A stretch of DNA of 64,000 nucleotides from Chryseobacterium sp. KLBC 52 (GCF_003347605.1 NZ_QDFZ01000001.1:124001-188000); one strand, 5' to 3'; numbered from the stretch's first letter, positions 25,353-34,604 are shown. Program-made: numbers and translations. Notes: generated by a model from the letters alone, not told the origin.

Positions 25353-26588
25353 ATGCAAACTTCAAATATTTTCACAATTATTCTACTACTCATTGCTTGT
25401 AATAGTATGGGACAAGATAACAACATGAACACTACAACTAAACAATATGCAAAATCAGAAAATTTAGATACCAAAATTGATATTGAGGATGTTAAAAAGC
25501 ATATTAAATTGCAAGAAAAAGTTGAGTCTGATGAGGTAGAGTACAGTGATCCATACAATCTTAATATAGAAGATTTAAAATTAGTTTCAAATATTGTTTA
25601 TGATGATTTAATAAGTAATAATTATAGTAAGCCAAACGCTGAATCCTTTAACAATAAGGTTGAAACTATTTTTTCAATCAGTCATAGTTCTAATAAATGC
25701 GTGAGTATTGATAAGAAGGATGGATATATAACAGTATTTGGTAATCGCCTTGATGGCAATCCTGCGACACTTGAACAAAATAAATATGAACTTTATTCAA
25801 CCACTCAGAATGTTTTCATTAATACTAATAATCAGTTTATTTTTCCCATGCTTTTATTAAAAGAATTAATAAATATTAGTAGTGATAATTCTTTTAAAAT
25901 TAAAGTTCCACGATATATTATTGCACGCAATATGTATCTTTTTAATGATAGTAAGCCACAATTCAAATGGCTCGTTTTAAATGATCAGAATTTCATGGAA
26001 AGTTTAGTTAAAACCTTCGGTTATACTCAAGATACTGAACTTCTCAAATGGGTTATTGAAAGAACAAAATTTGATAAAAAAGATCCTTCTGATTATGGCA
26101 AACTATTTTGGATAAAGAATTGTGATGAAAGTGTAAGGCTTCATGCCAATACCTTTAAAGTATTGCAAAAACTTTATCTTCCTAATGATTCTTCCGAAAA
26201 CAGATTTATTTTGGATCATATAAAAAATTATCTTGAATATTTTGCTGATTTTAATAACAAAGAAACTGGTGTTTCGAAGGAGGATAAGTTGAAAATACTT
26301 GCAAATATTGTTTATTTTGGTGAACAATATAAGTATGACAAAAGATTTGTTTCAGGATACGGAGACAACTCTAAATTGATGGGGAGGTTACGCTTCTTTT
26401 TAGATAAGGAGGAAGTAAATATTTTACAGGAAAATAATTATTTCAATCTCCCGAAATTTAAAGAATGGTGGGATAATGCAGACTATGATGAATATTTTGT
26501 TGAAGAATGTGAATACAATGGAACATGTGGCCCGGATAATCAACCGATGAATATTACAGATTGGAGAAAACAACATCCTAAAAAATAA
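25353..26588 (+). CDS. Lipoprotein, candidate immunity protein (paralogue 2)
   Basis: 411 residues from ATG 25353; the GTG at 25350 is in frame but less likely. The signal FTIILLLIACNS gives a lipidated Cys. It carries IIARNMYLFNDSK, VKTFGYTQD, WIKNCDES and ENNYFNLPKFKEWW, aligned in order with paralogue 1, so the pair arose by duplication. It ends with the Cys-containing tail CEYNGTCGPDNQP. A terminator hairpin follows. Confidence 0.65.
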   Translation: MQTSNIFTIILLLIACNSMGQDNNMNTTTKQYAKSENLDTKIDIEDVKKHIKLQEKVESDEVEYSDPYNLNIEDLKLVSNIVYDDLISNNYSKPNAESFNNKVETIFSISHSSNKCVSIDKKDGYITVFGNRLDGNPATLEQNKYELYSTTQNVFINTNNQFIFPMLLLKELINISSDNSFKIKVPRYIIARNMYLFNDSKPQFKWLVLNDQNFMESLVKTFGYTQDTELLKWVIERTKFDKKDPSDYGKLFWIKNCDESVRLHANTFKVLQKLYLPNDSSENRFILDHIKNYLEYFADFNNKETGVSKEDKLKILANIVYFGEQYKYDKRFVSGYGDNSKLMGRLRFFLDKEEVNILQENNYFNLPKFKEWWDNADYDEYFVEECEYNGTCGPDNQPMNITDWRKQHPKK

Positions 26589-26594
26589 TATATC

Positions 26595-26622
26595 AAGCAC
26601 AGTTAAATCTAACTGTGCTTTT
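26595..26622 (+). terminator. Terminator after paralogue 2
   Basis: AAGCACAGTTA pairs with TAACTGTGCTT around a short loop, followed by TTATTTT. Confidence 0.8.
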
Positions 26623-26639
26623 ATTTTAAAAACACAATA

Positions 26640-27062
26640 ATGATAAAGAAGGTTATAATTTCTCTGGCTATTTTAGTATTGAATGAATTGTATTCACAAA
26701 ATATATCATTGGGTATGAAAAACTCTTTTCTGCCTGTTCTTAAATCACAGTTATCAGCCAGAGCAAGTGGAGAGAAAAGTGAAACAGATTACCCGACCTA
26801 TAAGTTTACATTAAAAGATTTAGAAGCTACTGAATCTATTATAGCAAAAGAATTAGATGATAATGTGTATAGGAAGCCAAATCAGGAAGATTTTTCTAAT
26901 AAGATTAACCAAATATTCAATAGGGTAATTGATCCGAAGTCAGAATCAAAGTATTTACATGTCAATTTCGAAGATAAATGTTCGAAGGACTTGAAACTGT
27001 ATAAAAATTTGAATAGTATCGATGCAAATCCATACAGCACTTATATTTTGGCTCCGGATTAA
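26640..27062 (+). CDS. Truncated third paralogue of the immunity-like family
   Basis: 140 residues with a signal peptide ending in ELYSQ but no lipobox Cys. It matches only the N-terminal third of its neighbours: a KFTLKDLEATESIIAKEL helix, YRKPNQEDFSNKINQIFNRV and HVNFEDKCSKDLKLY align with the two upstream lipoproteins. It stops before the ARNMYLFND region. It lies just inside the tRNA-Phe boundary, so it may have been cut when the block inserted or recombined. It may still be translated. Confidence 0.55.
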   Translation: MIKKVIISLAILVLNELYSQNISLGMKNSFLPVLKSQLSARASGEKSETDYPTYKFTLKDLEATESIIAKELDDNVYRKPNQEDFSNKINQIFNRVIDPKSESKYLHVNFEDKCSKDLKLYKNLNSIDANPYSTYILAPD

Positions 27063-27104
27063 CTGATGAAAATTCAAATAGATCTTTAAAAAGGACAAGA
27101 TAAA

Positions 27105-27144
27105 AAAGCCAGCTATTATTTAAAGCAGCTGGCTTGTTATTTTT
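27105..27144 (+). terminator. Terminator at right end of T6SS block
   Basis: AAAGCCAGCT and AGCTGGCTT form a stem around a 12-base loop, followed by a T-rich tail (GTTATTTTT). Confidence 0.8.
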
Positions 27145-27185
27145 AAGTGATAATTTTAAGGAATTATAGAAAAAAATAGAAAACA

Positions 27186-27213
27186 AAAAAACCTCTGACT
27201 AATCAGAGGTTTT
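27186..27213 (-). terminator. Terminator of right tRNA-Phe
   Basis: AACCTCTGA and TCAGAGGTT form the hairpin immediately downstream of the reverse-strand tRNA, with a T-run on that strand. It corresponds to 13179-13206 with changed loop bases. Confidence 0.85.
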
Positions 27214-27217
27214 AAAG

Positions 27218-27290
27218 TGGTTTCTCCAGGAATCGAACCAGGGACACATGGATTTTCAATCCATTGCTCTACCAACTGAGCTAAGAAACC
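27218..27290 (-). tRNA. tRNA-Phe (GAA), copy 2
   Basis: The 73 bases are identical to those at 13211-13283: same cloverleaf, anticodon GAA and no encoded CCA. The homology to copy 1 continues upstream through the promoter (about 50 bases, including ACTTCGTTGTTTTAAAGTGA) and downstream into the terminator. A whole tRNA transcription unit is therefore duplicated, not just an att core. Confidence 0.96.
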
Positions 27291-27332
27291 ATTATATTTT
27301 TGTTTGACTTACTTCGTTGTTTTAAAGTGATG

Positions 27333-27363
27333 CAAAAGTAGTAAGTTTTAGTATACAAAGCAA
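27333..27363 (-). promoter_or_regulatory. Promoter of tRNA-Phe copy 2
   Basis: On the reverse strand TTG (27363-27361), a 20-base spacer, then TACTTTTG (27340-27333). The elements and spacing match those of copy 1, so both copies are probably expressed. Confidence 0.75.
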
Positions 27364-27399
27364 GTATTCATCGTACTTTTTTTGGATAAAGTTAAAAAC

Positions 27400-29241
27400 T
27401 TACTGATTATCAGCCGGATTATTTTCCTGCTCCTTTCTGATCTGCTCGCTCATCTCTTCCAATACAGGTTTAATCGTATTTTCCGGAAGATCACTGATTC
27501 TGATATACATCAATCCGTCAATGGCATCATTGAAGTTAGGATCCACATTAAACGCAATTACTTTAGCATTTTGCTTGATGTATTTTTTGATCAGTACAGG
27601 AAGTCTCAATTCAGGTTCAAGGTCATCAATAATTTTGTCCAGCTTATTTAAATCAGACTCCATTTCCTCAAAGAAAATGTTTTTATCCCTGTCACGAAGT
27701 TTTACTTTATACTCATTCCTTGGAGTGATATATTGGGCTACTGCGGAATCAAAATAGTTTGAACGCATGAACTCAATCATCAGCGATTTTGAGAATTCAG
27801 AGAACTTATTCGAGATACTTACTCCACCCATAAGGAATTTATGATCAGGATTTCTTAGACATACATGCACAATTCCTCTCCATAAAAGGAAGAGTGGAAG
27901 TGGTTTCTGCTGATATTCCTGGCAGATGTAAGCACGACCCATTTCAATCACCTTTTTGAAGAAAGGATGGATGTCCTGTTCAAACTCAAATAAAGAGCTT
28001 GTATAGAAGCCTTTGATGCCATATTTCTTCATCACCTCTCTACCCAATGCCATTCTGTAAGCACCAGCCAGCTTTTTCTCACCGTTATCCCAAAGAAACA
28101 GGTGATGGTAATGTTTGTCATACTCATCAAGGTCAAATGGAAGATTGCTTCCTTCGCCTACCGCACGGAATGTAAGTTCTCTCTGACGTCCGATTTCCCT
28201 CATAATAGACGGGATTTCTTCATAAGTCGTAAAGTAGATCTCATAATTTCCGTTACTGAAAAGCATTTTATCAGTTCCTCTCAGTTTATCAACATCTTTA
28301 ATAATGTCTTCCAGAGGGGTTTCATCAATGATATTCTGAACAATATTTTCTTCCTTCAATAAAGGGAACTTTACGGATAAATTCTGAAGATTGATACTTT
28401 GAGCAAGAGATTTTCTCTTTTCATAGTAAGATTTCATCATATACACCTTACGTTTCAGAAACTCTCCCAATTCCTCAATCGTTTCCATCTCATCCATTGC
28501 CTTTACGGTGATGGGACGTCCGATTCTGATTCTGATAGGTTTTTCCCTGTCATTCATCATTTCTGCAGGAAGCATCAATGTCTGTAAATTCGGGTGAAGC
28601 TTAGCTACCTGATAGAAAAGTCTGCTGTTTTTAGCATGGAAATACATGGGAACTACCGGCACTTTAGCCATTCTGATCAGCTTAAGCGCTGTTTTTTCCC
28701 ACTCCTTATCTAAAATTTCCCCGTAAGGATTATTTTTATTAGAAACTTCTCCTGCCGGGAAAATACCTACACAGCCTCCGTTTTGCAAATGCTTGAGCGT
28801 TTCACGCATTCCCGACGAGCTGCTGTAGGCCTCCTTTCTGTTTTCAAAAGGGTTTACAGCAATTACATAAGGCTCCATAGGTTTGATCTTTTCCAATAGG
28901 AAATTCCCCATTACCTTGAAATCGGGACGAACTTCTGATAAGATCTTGCACATCAGAATCCCGTCAATAGCACCCAGCGGGTGATTGGAAACCAAAACAA
29001 ATGGTCCCGTTTTCGGAATCTTTGCCAGATCCTCTTCAAAAGCTACATAGCTTAGGTTTCTTTCTCTCACAAATGAGTCGAAAAAGTCTTTGCCTTCCTT
29101 GTCTTTTAGTTTATCGTATAATTTATTTACTTCGTTTATTTTAGCAATGCTCATCACAGCAGATGCTACCGGGTTCTTGAGGAACCCAAGTTTACTTAAG
29201 CCGGAAGCTTTGATCAGATCGTTTTTCGAAATTAAACTCAT
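27400..29241 (-). CDS. olsF: Bifunctional acyltransferase, OlsF-type ornithine lipid synthase
   Basis: 613 residues. The N-terminal half is a PlsC-like acyltransferase with NHPLGAID (His87, Asp93, an HX5D variant of the usual HX4D) and the partner motif IFPAGEVSN. The C-terminal half (about 320-600) is a GNAT-like acyl-ACP-dependent N-acyltransferase (EMGRAYICQEYQQKPLPLF, WRGI). This fusion is the layout of OlsF, which makes ornithine lipids in Flavobacterium and Serratia from ornithine and two acyl groups at the membrane. A single-function 'hemolysin-like' acyltransferase is the alternative. It follows aspartate kinase on the same strand with a 22-base gap. Confidence 0.78.
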   Translation of the reverse strand: MSLISKNDLIKASGLSKLGFLKNPVASAVMSIAKINEVNKLYDKLKDKEGKDFFDSFVRERNLSYVAFEEDLAKIPKTGPFVLVSNHPLGAIDGILMCKILSEVRPDFKVMGNFLLEKIKPMEPYVIAVNPFENRKEAYSSSSGMRETLKHLQNGGCVGIFPAGEVSNKNNPYGEILDKEWEKTALKLIRMAKVPVVPMYFHAKNSRLFYQVAKLHPNLQTLMLPAEMMNDREKPIRIRIGRPITVKAMDEMETIEELGEFLKRKVYMMKSYYEKRKSLAQSINLQNLSVKFPLLKEENIVQNIIDETPLEDIIKDVDKLRGTDKMLFSNGNYEIYFTTYEEIPSIMREIGRQRELTFRAVGEGSNLPFDLDEYDKHYHHLFLWDNGEKKLAGAYRMALGREVMKKYGIKGFYTSSLFEFEQDIHPFFKKVIEMGRAYICQEYQQKPLPLFLLWRGIVHVCLRNPDHKFLMGGVSISNKFSEFSKSLMIEFMRSNYFDSAVAQYITPRNEYKVKLRDRDKNIFFEEMESDLNKLDKIIDDLEPELRLPVLIKKYIKQNAKVIAFNVDPNFNDAIDGLMYIRISDLPENTIKPVLEEMSEQIRKEQENNPADNQ

Positions 29242-29263
29242 GTGTGTTTAGTCGCAATTAATA

Positions 29264-30502
29264 TTATTGTGTTACCATTTGAAGAGTATTCTTGGAGATT
29301 TGTTCCAATAATACATTTTTTTCATGGTAAAATTTATCAATGTGATCCTTCTTCGCATTTCTTACTGTGAATAAAGATACATTTTTAATTGCTTCGGTTT
29401 TAAAAATTTTTTGAAGCTCTTCGTTGAGCTCATCAATATGATTAAATTTATCCTCTAGGCACAATGCCAGAGAGATTGCAGAATTCTGCATCAGGGAAAC
29501 TTTAATTTTATATTTGGATAAGTATCCGAAAATCAGACTCATGTGATCTTCTGCGATAAAAGAGAAGTCTCTGGTAGAGATTTTCAAAAGATCCTGGTTT
29601 TCTTTTAGAATATAAGATTCTTCCTGTTGATTTTTATCGGAAGCACCCACTTTTGTTCCTTCTTTGGTAGGCTCTACAAAAGACTTTACATAAAAAGGAA
29701 TGTTTTTTTGCTGTAGCGGCTGTAATGTTTTTGGGTGGATAACACTTGCACCATAATAAGCCATTTCAATAGCTTCCTCATAAGAGATGTTGGAAAGAAG
29801 AGTCACATCATTGAACTTTCTTGGATCTCCTGTCATTACTCCAGGTACATCTTTCCAGATCGTCATCGCTTCAGCATTCAGGCAGTAAGCGAAAATAGCG
29901 GCAGAGTAGTCAGAACCCTCTCTTCCCAATGTCACCGTAAAATTATTGTCGTCAGAACCAATGAACCCTTGTGTTACATAGCAGATTTCAGGATTGAGGT
30001 GGGAAATAAATTCTTCCGTTCTTATCCAGTCTACTGTACCTTCTCTGTAAGAATTATCCGTTTTTACATAATCCCTTGCATCCAGCCATTGGTTTGTAAA
30101 TTGGATTTCATTCAGATACTCACTCACAATTTTAGTTGAAATCATTTCTCCACAGCTTACTACCTGATCGTATACGAAGTTGTAATTAGGAGATTTATTT
30201 CTTCTTAAAAAAGAATCAATATCATCAAAAAAGAGGCTTATTTCGGCGAAAACTGCATGATTTTCAGGAAAAAGTCCTTCCGCAATTTCCATGTGTTTTT
30301 GTTTTATCTTTTCAATCTCAGTTTGATAGTTTTCTTTTTTGAAATAAAGTTCAACAACTTTTTCCAACTCGTTTGTCGTCTTGCCCATTGCTGAAATCAC
30401 CAGCAGGCATTTGGCAAATCCCTGGCTTTTTAGAACCATGGACACGTTTTTTACACTGTCAGCATCTTTTACCGATGCTCCACCAAACTTGAAAATTTTC
30501 AT
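29264..30502 (-). CDS. lysC: Aspartate kinase
   Basis: Phosphorylates aspartate, the first step to lysine, methionine and threonine. The start is placed at the internal Met encoded by 30502-30500, giving 412 residues and the expected N-terminus MKIFKFGGASVKDADSV. The longer frame to 30562 would add 20 atypical residues. TLGREGSDYSA and WKDVPGVMTGDPR are the amino-acid-kinase motifs, and the C-terminal 100 residues form ACT-type regulatory domains. It is monofunctional, with no homoserine dehydrogenase domain. It is upstream of olsF and probably co-transcribed with it. Confidence 0.9.
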   Translation of the reverse strand: MKIFKFGGASVKDADSVKNVSMVLKSQGFAKCLLVISAMGKTTNELEKVVELYFKKENYQTEIEKIKQKHMEIAEGLFPENHAVFAEISLFFDDIDSFLRRNKSPNYNFVYDQVVSCGEMISTKIVSEYLNEIQFTNQWLDARDYVKTDNSYREGTVDWIRTEEFISHLNPEICYVTQGFIGSDDNNFTVTLGREGSDYSAAIFAYCLNAEAMTIWKDVPGVMTGDPRKFNDVTLLSNISYEEAIEMAYYGASVIHPKTLQPLQQKNIPFYVKSFVEPTKEGTKVGASDKNQQEESYILKENQDLLKISTRDFSFIAEDHMSLIFGYLSKYKIKVSLMQNSAISLALCLEDKFNHIDELNEELQKIFKTEAIKNVSLFTVRNAKKDHIDKFYHEKNVLLEQISKNTLQMVTQ

Positions 30503-30826
30503 TAAATTGTTAAAAATAAAATTGTTAGATAAAAAAATACATGAGTTTTTTACGGACGTCAAAATTATAAATTTACAACGAGATATGAAATAGTCTGGTG
30601 CGCAGATAGAATTAAGATTTCCTTAAAATCAACAAATAATGAAATAATTTAATTTTTTTGTGGGTCTTAGCAAACAAATTTGGAGATGTAATTTTTAATA
30701 ATGGCCAGGTATTATGTTGATTTTGATTTGTATTGTATTGAAATACAGTGGTTAATCTCTTTTTTAATTAAATTTTCTTAATGCAATAAATTTTCCGAAA
30801 TTTGGGCAAAACGTAAAAAGAAAAAT

Positions 30827-31843
30827 ATGTCAAATCAACCATTACAGACTTTAGGAGAATTTCTTATAGATAAACAGGACGATTTTCAGTATTCTACAGG
30901 TGAATTTTCTCGTCTTCTAAGTGCAATAAGATTGGCTTCGAAAGTGGTAAACAGAGAAGTAAATAAAGCCGGAATTGTAGATATTACAGGAGCTGCAGGA
31001 AACCAGAACGTTCAGGGAGAAGAGCAGCAGAAACTAGATGTGATTGCTAACGAAATTTTTATTACGGCTTTGTCTCAGAGAGAGGTTGTTTGTGGTATTG
31101 CTTCTGAGGAAAATGATGACTTTATTGATATTAAATGTGGTGAAAACGGACATTTGAGCAAATATGTTGTATTAATTGATCCTCTGGACGGATCTTCCAA
31201 TATTGATGTTAATGTTTCTGTAGGAACTATTTTCTCTATTTACAGAAGAGTGACTGAGCCGGGAACTCCCGTACAGCTTGAAGATTTTTTACAGAAAGGG
31301 ATCAATCAGATTGCAGCAGGATATGTTATTTACGGTTCATCTACCATGATTGTTTATACAACGGGTAACGGAGTAAACGGATTTACATTAGATCCATCTT
31401 TGGGAACATATTATCTTTCTCATCCTAACATGACTTTCCCAAAAACGGGTAAAATCTATTCTATTAACGAAGGAAACTATATCAAGTTCCCTCAGGGAGT
31501 AAAAAATTACCTTAAATACTGTCAGATGGAAGAAGGTGACCGCCCTTACACTTCAAGATATATCGGATCTTTAGTTGCAGATTTCCACAGAAACATGCTG
31601 AAAGGAGGTATTTATATCTATCCTTCTTATTCACAGGCTCCGAATGGTAAATTAAGACTTTTATACGAATGTAATCCGATGGCCTTCCTTGCAGAACAGG
31701 CAGGAGCAAAAGCAACTGACGGATTCAGAAGAATTCTTGAAATAGAACCTACTGAACTTCACCAAAGAATTCCTTTCTTCTGCGGAAGTATTGAAATGGT
31801 GGAAAAAGCTGAAGAATTTATGCGTATCGACAGCGTGAAATAA
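30827..31843 (+). CDS. fbp: Fructose-1,6-bisphosphatase class I
   Basis: Gluconeogenic removal of the C1 phosphate. The 338-residue protein has the metal-site motif [10 protein letters not shown] (Asp118 and Asp121) and the substrate-binding stretch [36 protein letters not shown] and [15 protein letters not shown] are typical near the C-terminus. The 264-base region upstream is AT-rich with only a weak -7-like box (GAAATTTG near 30797). Its stop is followed immediately by menC. Confidence 0.95.
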   Translation: MSNQPLQTLGEFLIDKQDDFQYSTGEFSRLLSAIRLASKVVNREVNKAGIVDITGAAGNQNVQGEEQQKLDVIANEIFITALSQREVVCGIASEENDDFIDIKCGENGHLSKYVVLIDPLDGSSNIDVNVSVGTIFSIYRRVTEPGTPVQLEDFLQKGINQIAAGYVIYGSSTMIVYTTGNGVNGFTLDPSLGTYYLSHPNMTFPKTGKIYSINEGNYIKFPQGVKNYLKYCQMEEGDRPYTSRYIGSLVADFHRNMLKGGIYIYPSYSQAPNGKLRLLYECNPMAFLAEQAGAKATDGFRRILEIEPTELHQRIPFFCGSIEMVEKAEEFMRIDSVK

Positions 31844-32848
31844 ATGGAAGCAACATACTTACAATATTTATTACAATTTAAACGCCCGAGTGGAACATCT
31901 CGCGGCGTTTTGCTTGATAAAGAGACCTTTATTCTGACCATTTCCGAAGAAGGAAGAAATGGAGTAGGGGAATGTGCTGTTTTCAGAGGACTGAGTTTTG
32001 ATGACAGACCTGATTATGAAGAAAAACTGAAATGGCTTTGTGAAAATATCAATCAGGATGCTGACTTTTTGAAAGACGAACTGAAAGAATTTCCTTCCAT
32101 CTGGTTTGGGTATGAGCAGGCAATTCAGAATCTGAAATATGGTGACAGTCTTTATTTTCCTGGTGAATTTACCGAAGGAAAATCTGCGATTACTATCAAC
32201 GGTCTGATATGGATGGGCGACGCAGACTATATGGAAGAACAGATTCAGGAAAAGCTGGATAAAGGATTTCATTGCATTAAATTAAAAATTGGTGTCGATT
32301 GGAAATCTGAGCATGTTATTCTTCAGAAATTACGAGAGAAATTTTCCAAAGACCAGCTGGAACTTCGTGTGGATGCCAATGGTGGATTCGGTAAAGAGGA
32401 AGCAGTCAATGTTTTGCAACAGCTTGCTGATCTTCATATTCATTCTATTGAACAGCCAATCAAAGCAGGAAACTGGAATGATATGGCTGAGCTATGTGCA
32501 AAAACACCTACTCCAATTGCGTTGGATGAAGAACTGATCGGAATTATTGATCCTGAAAAAAAGAAACAGCTTTTAGAAACAATAAACCCTCGGTATATTA
32601 TTCTGAAACCTGCTTTAGTAGGAGGTTTTTCAGGTTCTGATGAATGGATTTCTCTGGCGGAAAATCAGAAAATCGGATGGTGGATTACTTCAGCGCTGGA
32701 AAGTAATATCGGATTAAATGCCATTGCTCAATATACATTTACCAAAAAAAATCCAATGCCTCAAGGTTTAGGTACTGGAGCTTTATTTGTTAATAATTTT
32801 GAATCCGATTTAGAACTCAGAAATGAGTTGCTGTGGTTCAAAATATAA
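31844..32848 (+). CDS. menC: o-Succinylbenzoate synthase (enolase superfamily)
   Basis: 334 residues. Enolase-superfamily features are Lys146/Lys148 in CIKLKIG, LRVDANGG, SIEQPI, ALDEE and LKPALVGG. The residue pattern and length fit MenC of Bacteroidota, which dehydrates SHCHC in menaquinone synthesis; dipeptide epimerase is a less likely alternative. The ATG directly abuts the fbp stop codon, so translation is coupled. Two more menaquinone genes lie at the right end of the window. Confidence 0.85.
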   Translation: MEATYLQYLLQFKRPSGTSRGVLLDKETFILTISEEGRNGVGECAVFRGLSFDDRPDYEEKLKWLCENINQDADFLKDELKEFPSIWFGYEQAIQNLKYGDSLYFPGEFTEGKSAITINGLIWMGDADYMEEQIQEKLDKGFHCIKLKIGVDWKSEHVILQKLREKFSKDQLELRVDANGGFGKEEAVNVLQQLADLHIHSIEQPIKAGNWNDMAELCAKTPTPIALDEELIGIIDPEKKKQLLETINPRYIILKPALVGGFSGSDEWISLAENQKIGWWITSALESNIGLNAIAQYTFTKKNPMPQGLGTGALFVNNFESDLELRNELLWFKI

Positions 32849-32862
32849 TTGTCAAGAGGTAA

Positions 32863-33018
32863 TTAGCATAATGGTGGAGGTGAATCTGGACATGTAGTCT
32901 GGCCACAGTAGTCAGGGGCCCATGATCTGCAGCACATCGCTGCCGGATTCCAGCTGTTGCATCCAATTGGTGGTCGTCCTCCTTGAATGGGATTTAATTC
33001 TCCCCTTTTGATTTTCTT
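32863..33018 (-). pseudogene. Cysteine-rich bacteriocin-like peptide, start lost
   Basis: The reverse-strand frame reads KKIKRGELNPIQGG followed by a core RPPIGCNSWNPAAMCCRSW and APDYCGQTTCPDSPPPLC, with six Cys in 37 residues and stop TAA at 32865-32863. A short basic leader ending in GG and a Cys-rich core resemble the many peptides called bacteriocin-like in Chryseobacterium (from memory). A TAA lies just upstream of the leader and no ATG/GTG/TTG precedes the GG in frame. AGGAAAAATAAAAG stands where a start such as ATGAAAAATTTAAAG would be expected. It therefore looks recently inactivated, or carries a sequence error. Confidence 0.6.
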
Positions 33019-33473
33019 TTATTTTTCCTGTTATTGGTTTTAATTGATTGACAAGTAAATGTCGAAACTTTTTTGACTCATATAACATTTGGGGAATTAT
33101 GTAATAGTATTTAATTCCTTTGAAATATTTGAGTAGTGTGGAATATGGATTGGGGAAGGTTATAGTTTTTACTCTGACAATCCCTTCCTGTTCAGAACGC
33201 TTGAATTTTTTTTCAATCCGGTCTGTAGGAAGACCTGGCAGGTATAGATCGAATATTTTGTTGATTTAGAGGTTGTTACTCAATTAAATCACATCTTTTA
33301 CGAAAATGGCTTTCTTTATATAGTTTAATATATCAGAAAACCTTTTTTTAATCTGTCCCATAATTAAAATTTGTAATTCCCTAATGTTTGAATTAGCAAT
33401 CTTTGTGCCATACTTTAAATCAGGGCTAATTTTAACATAGAGTTTATTTTTTAAGAATTATTTTAATTATTTG
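33019..33473. other. Gene-poor stretch with an unassigned reverse-strand open frame
   Basis: A reverse-strand frame stays open for about 119 codons from about 33266 (it includes DLYLPGLPTDRIEKKFKR and IKYYYIIPQMLYESKKF). It has no usable start near its head and runs into the peptide remnant in another frame. I do not recognise it. It may be a remnant of a gene linked to the peptide. The rest is AT-rich without clear signals. Confidence 0.35.
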
Positions 33474-34604
33474 TTAAGAAATAATTGTGAATATATTTTC
33501 GTTATCCCGGGATCTGTTGCTGATAAGATTTCTGTCGATTCCATATAAATTTTGAAAAATATCATTCTGTACCTGCGAGCTTGAAAGGTATCCCCAATGA
33601 TTTCCTACTTCATATTTAAGGCTGTTTAGAAGATCATCCTTTACGAAGGTACAGTCGATAACGGATACAATGTCTTTGTAATGAGCAATATCGCTCGGGC
33701 CATTTTTACCAAGTCTTGGGGTAAGTATATTTTTCGTAAACTGAGAAGCTCCCAGAATAATATCCTGTCTGTTTAAATAAATGGAAATCCTGTTGGCTAA
33801 TAAAGGAAGTTTATTAAATGAATCCTCGGAATCTTCAAATACTTTATAACTTACATCGGCATTCAGCAGGAGAACCTGGTCGATAACGCGAAGTATATTT
33901 TCTCTTTTAAGACTGTATAACATACTTTGAAGTACCCTGTTTCCCATAGAGTGAGCCATAAGATGTATCCTCTGATTACAGGGAGCAAGATTCCGGTTGG
34001 AAAAAATATCTTTTAAAAACTGCGTATAGAAGTAAAACAATCTCACCAGAGAGGTTCCGGAATTGATGCTGGAAGCCTTATCATCAAAATAACTCAGCGG
34101 GATCATACTGCCGGAAGCGGGCCAGCTTACAAATAAGATATGTTCTACAGGAGAGGCCGGATTATCAATAAATATTTTCTTAAGATCTAGTATAGCTTTT
34201 AACTCATCATCAAAATCATACAGATAACCATGGATGAATATAAGGACATCACTTCTGTCTTTGGTAGAAGACATGTTTTTGTACAATTCATAAAACATTC
34301 TTTGCGTTCCGCCCAGATTATTAGCTGTAAGAGAGGATTTTTTTATCCCTTTTTCGCTCAACAGAACGTCTAAGACTTCTTCATAACCCTGTTTTTCGGG
34401 TTCAGAAAAAAGCTTGTAATTTAAAATGTTTCTGTTGGTATAGTCTTTTTTCTTTTTGTCCTGCGCGGTAGGCTCCTTAAGATTATCAAAATCACATTTA
34501 GCGATCCTGAAATTAGGAATCGAGTATTCTTCGTTGGAAAAAGAGTCTACTCTTTCGCCTTTGTGCCGGATAATTTTCCGGTTGCTTAAGATATAAACGG
34601 CCAT
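33474..34604 (-). CDS. Alpha/beta hydrolase
   Basis: 376 residues. VLIFIHGYLYDFDDEL provides the oxyanion-hole strand, and HLMAHSMGNRV carries the nucleophile elbow with Ser219. The later segment VSVIDCTFVKDD could supply the acid and NHWGYLSS the histidine. This resembles DUF900-type lipase/esterase-like hydrolases. No signal peptide is seen. It stands alone, transcribed away from glnS. The substrate is unknown. Confidence 0.75.
   Translation of the reverse strand: MAVYILSNRKIIRHKGERVDSFSNEEYSIPNFRIAKCDFDNLKEPTAQDKKKKDYTNRNILNYKLFSEPEKQGYEEVLDVLLSEKGIKKSSLTANNLGGTQRMFYELYKNMSSTKDRSDVLIFIHGYLYDFDDELKAILDLKKIFIDNPASPVEHILFVSWPASGSMIPLSYFDDKASSINSGTSLVRLFYFYTQFLKDIFSNRNLAPCNQRIHLMAHSMGNRVLQSMLYSLKRENILRVIDQVLLLNADVSYKVFEDSEDSFNKLPLLANRISIYLNRQDIILGASQFTKNILTPRLGKNGPSDIAHYKDIVSVIDCTFVKDDLLNSLKYEVGNHWGYLSSSQVQNDIFQNLYGIDRNLISNRSRDNENIFTIIS

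Noticed and set aside
4062..27290. Integrative element with its own integrase
   Set aside because: No tyrosine or serine recombinase, relaxase or transposase gene could be found in either block, so only integration scars are claimed.
30503..30562. Upstream extension of aspartate kinase
   Set aside because: The conserved MKIFKFGGASV begins at 30502; the extra residues are hydrophobic and untypical.
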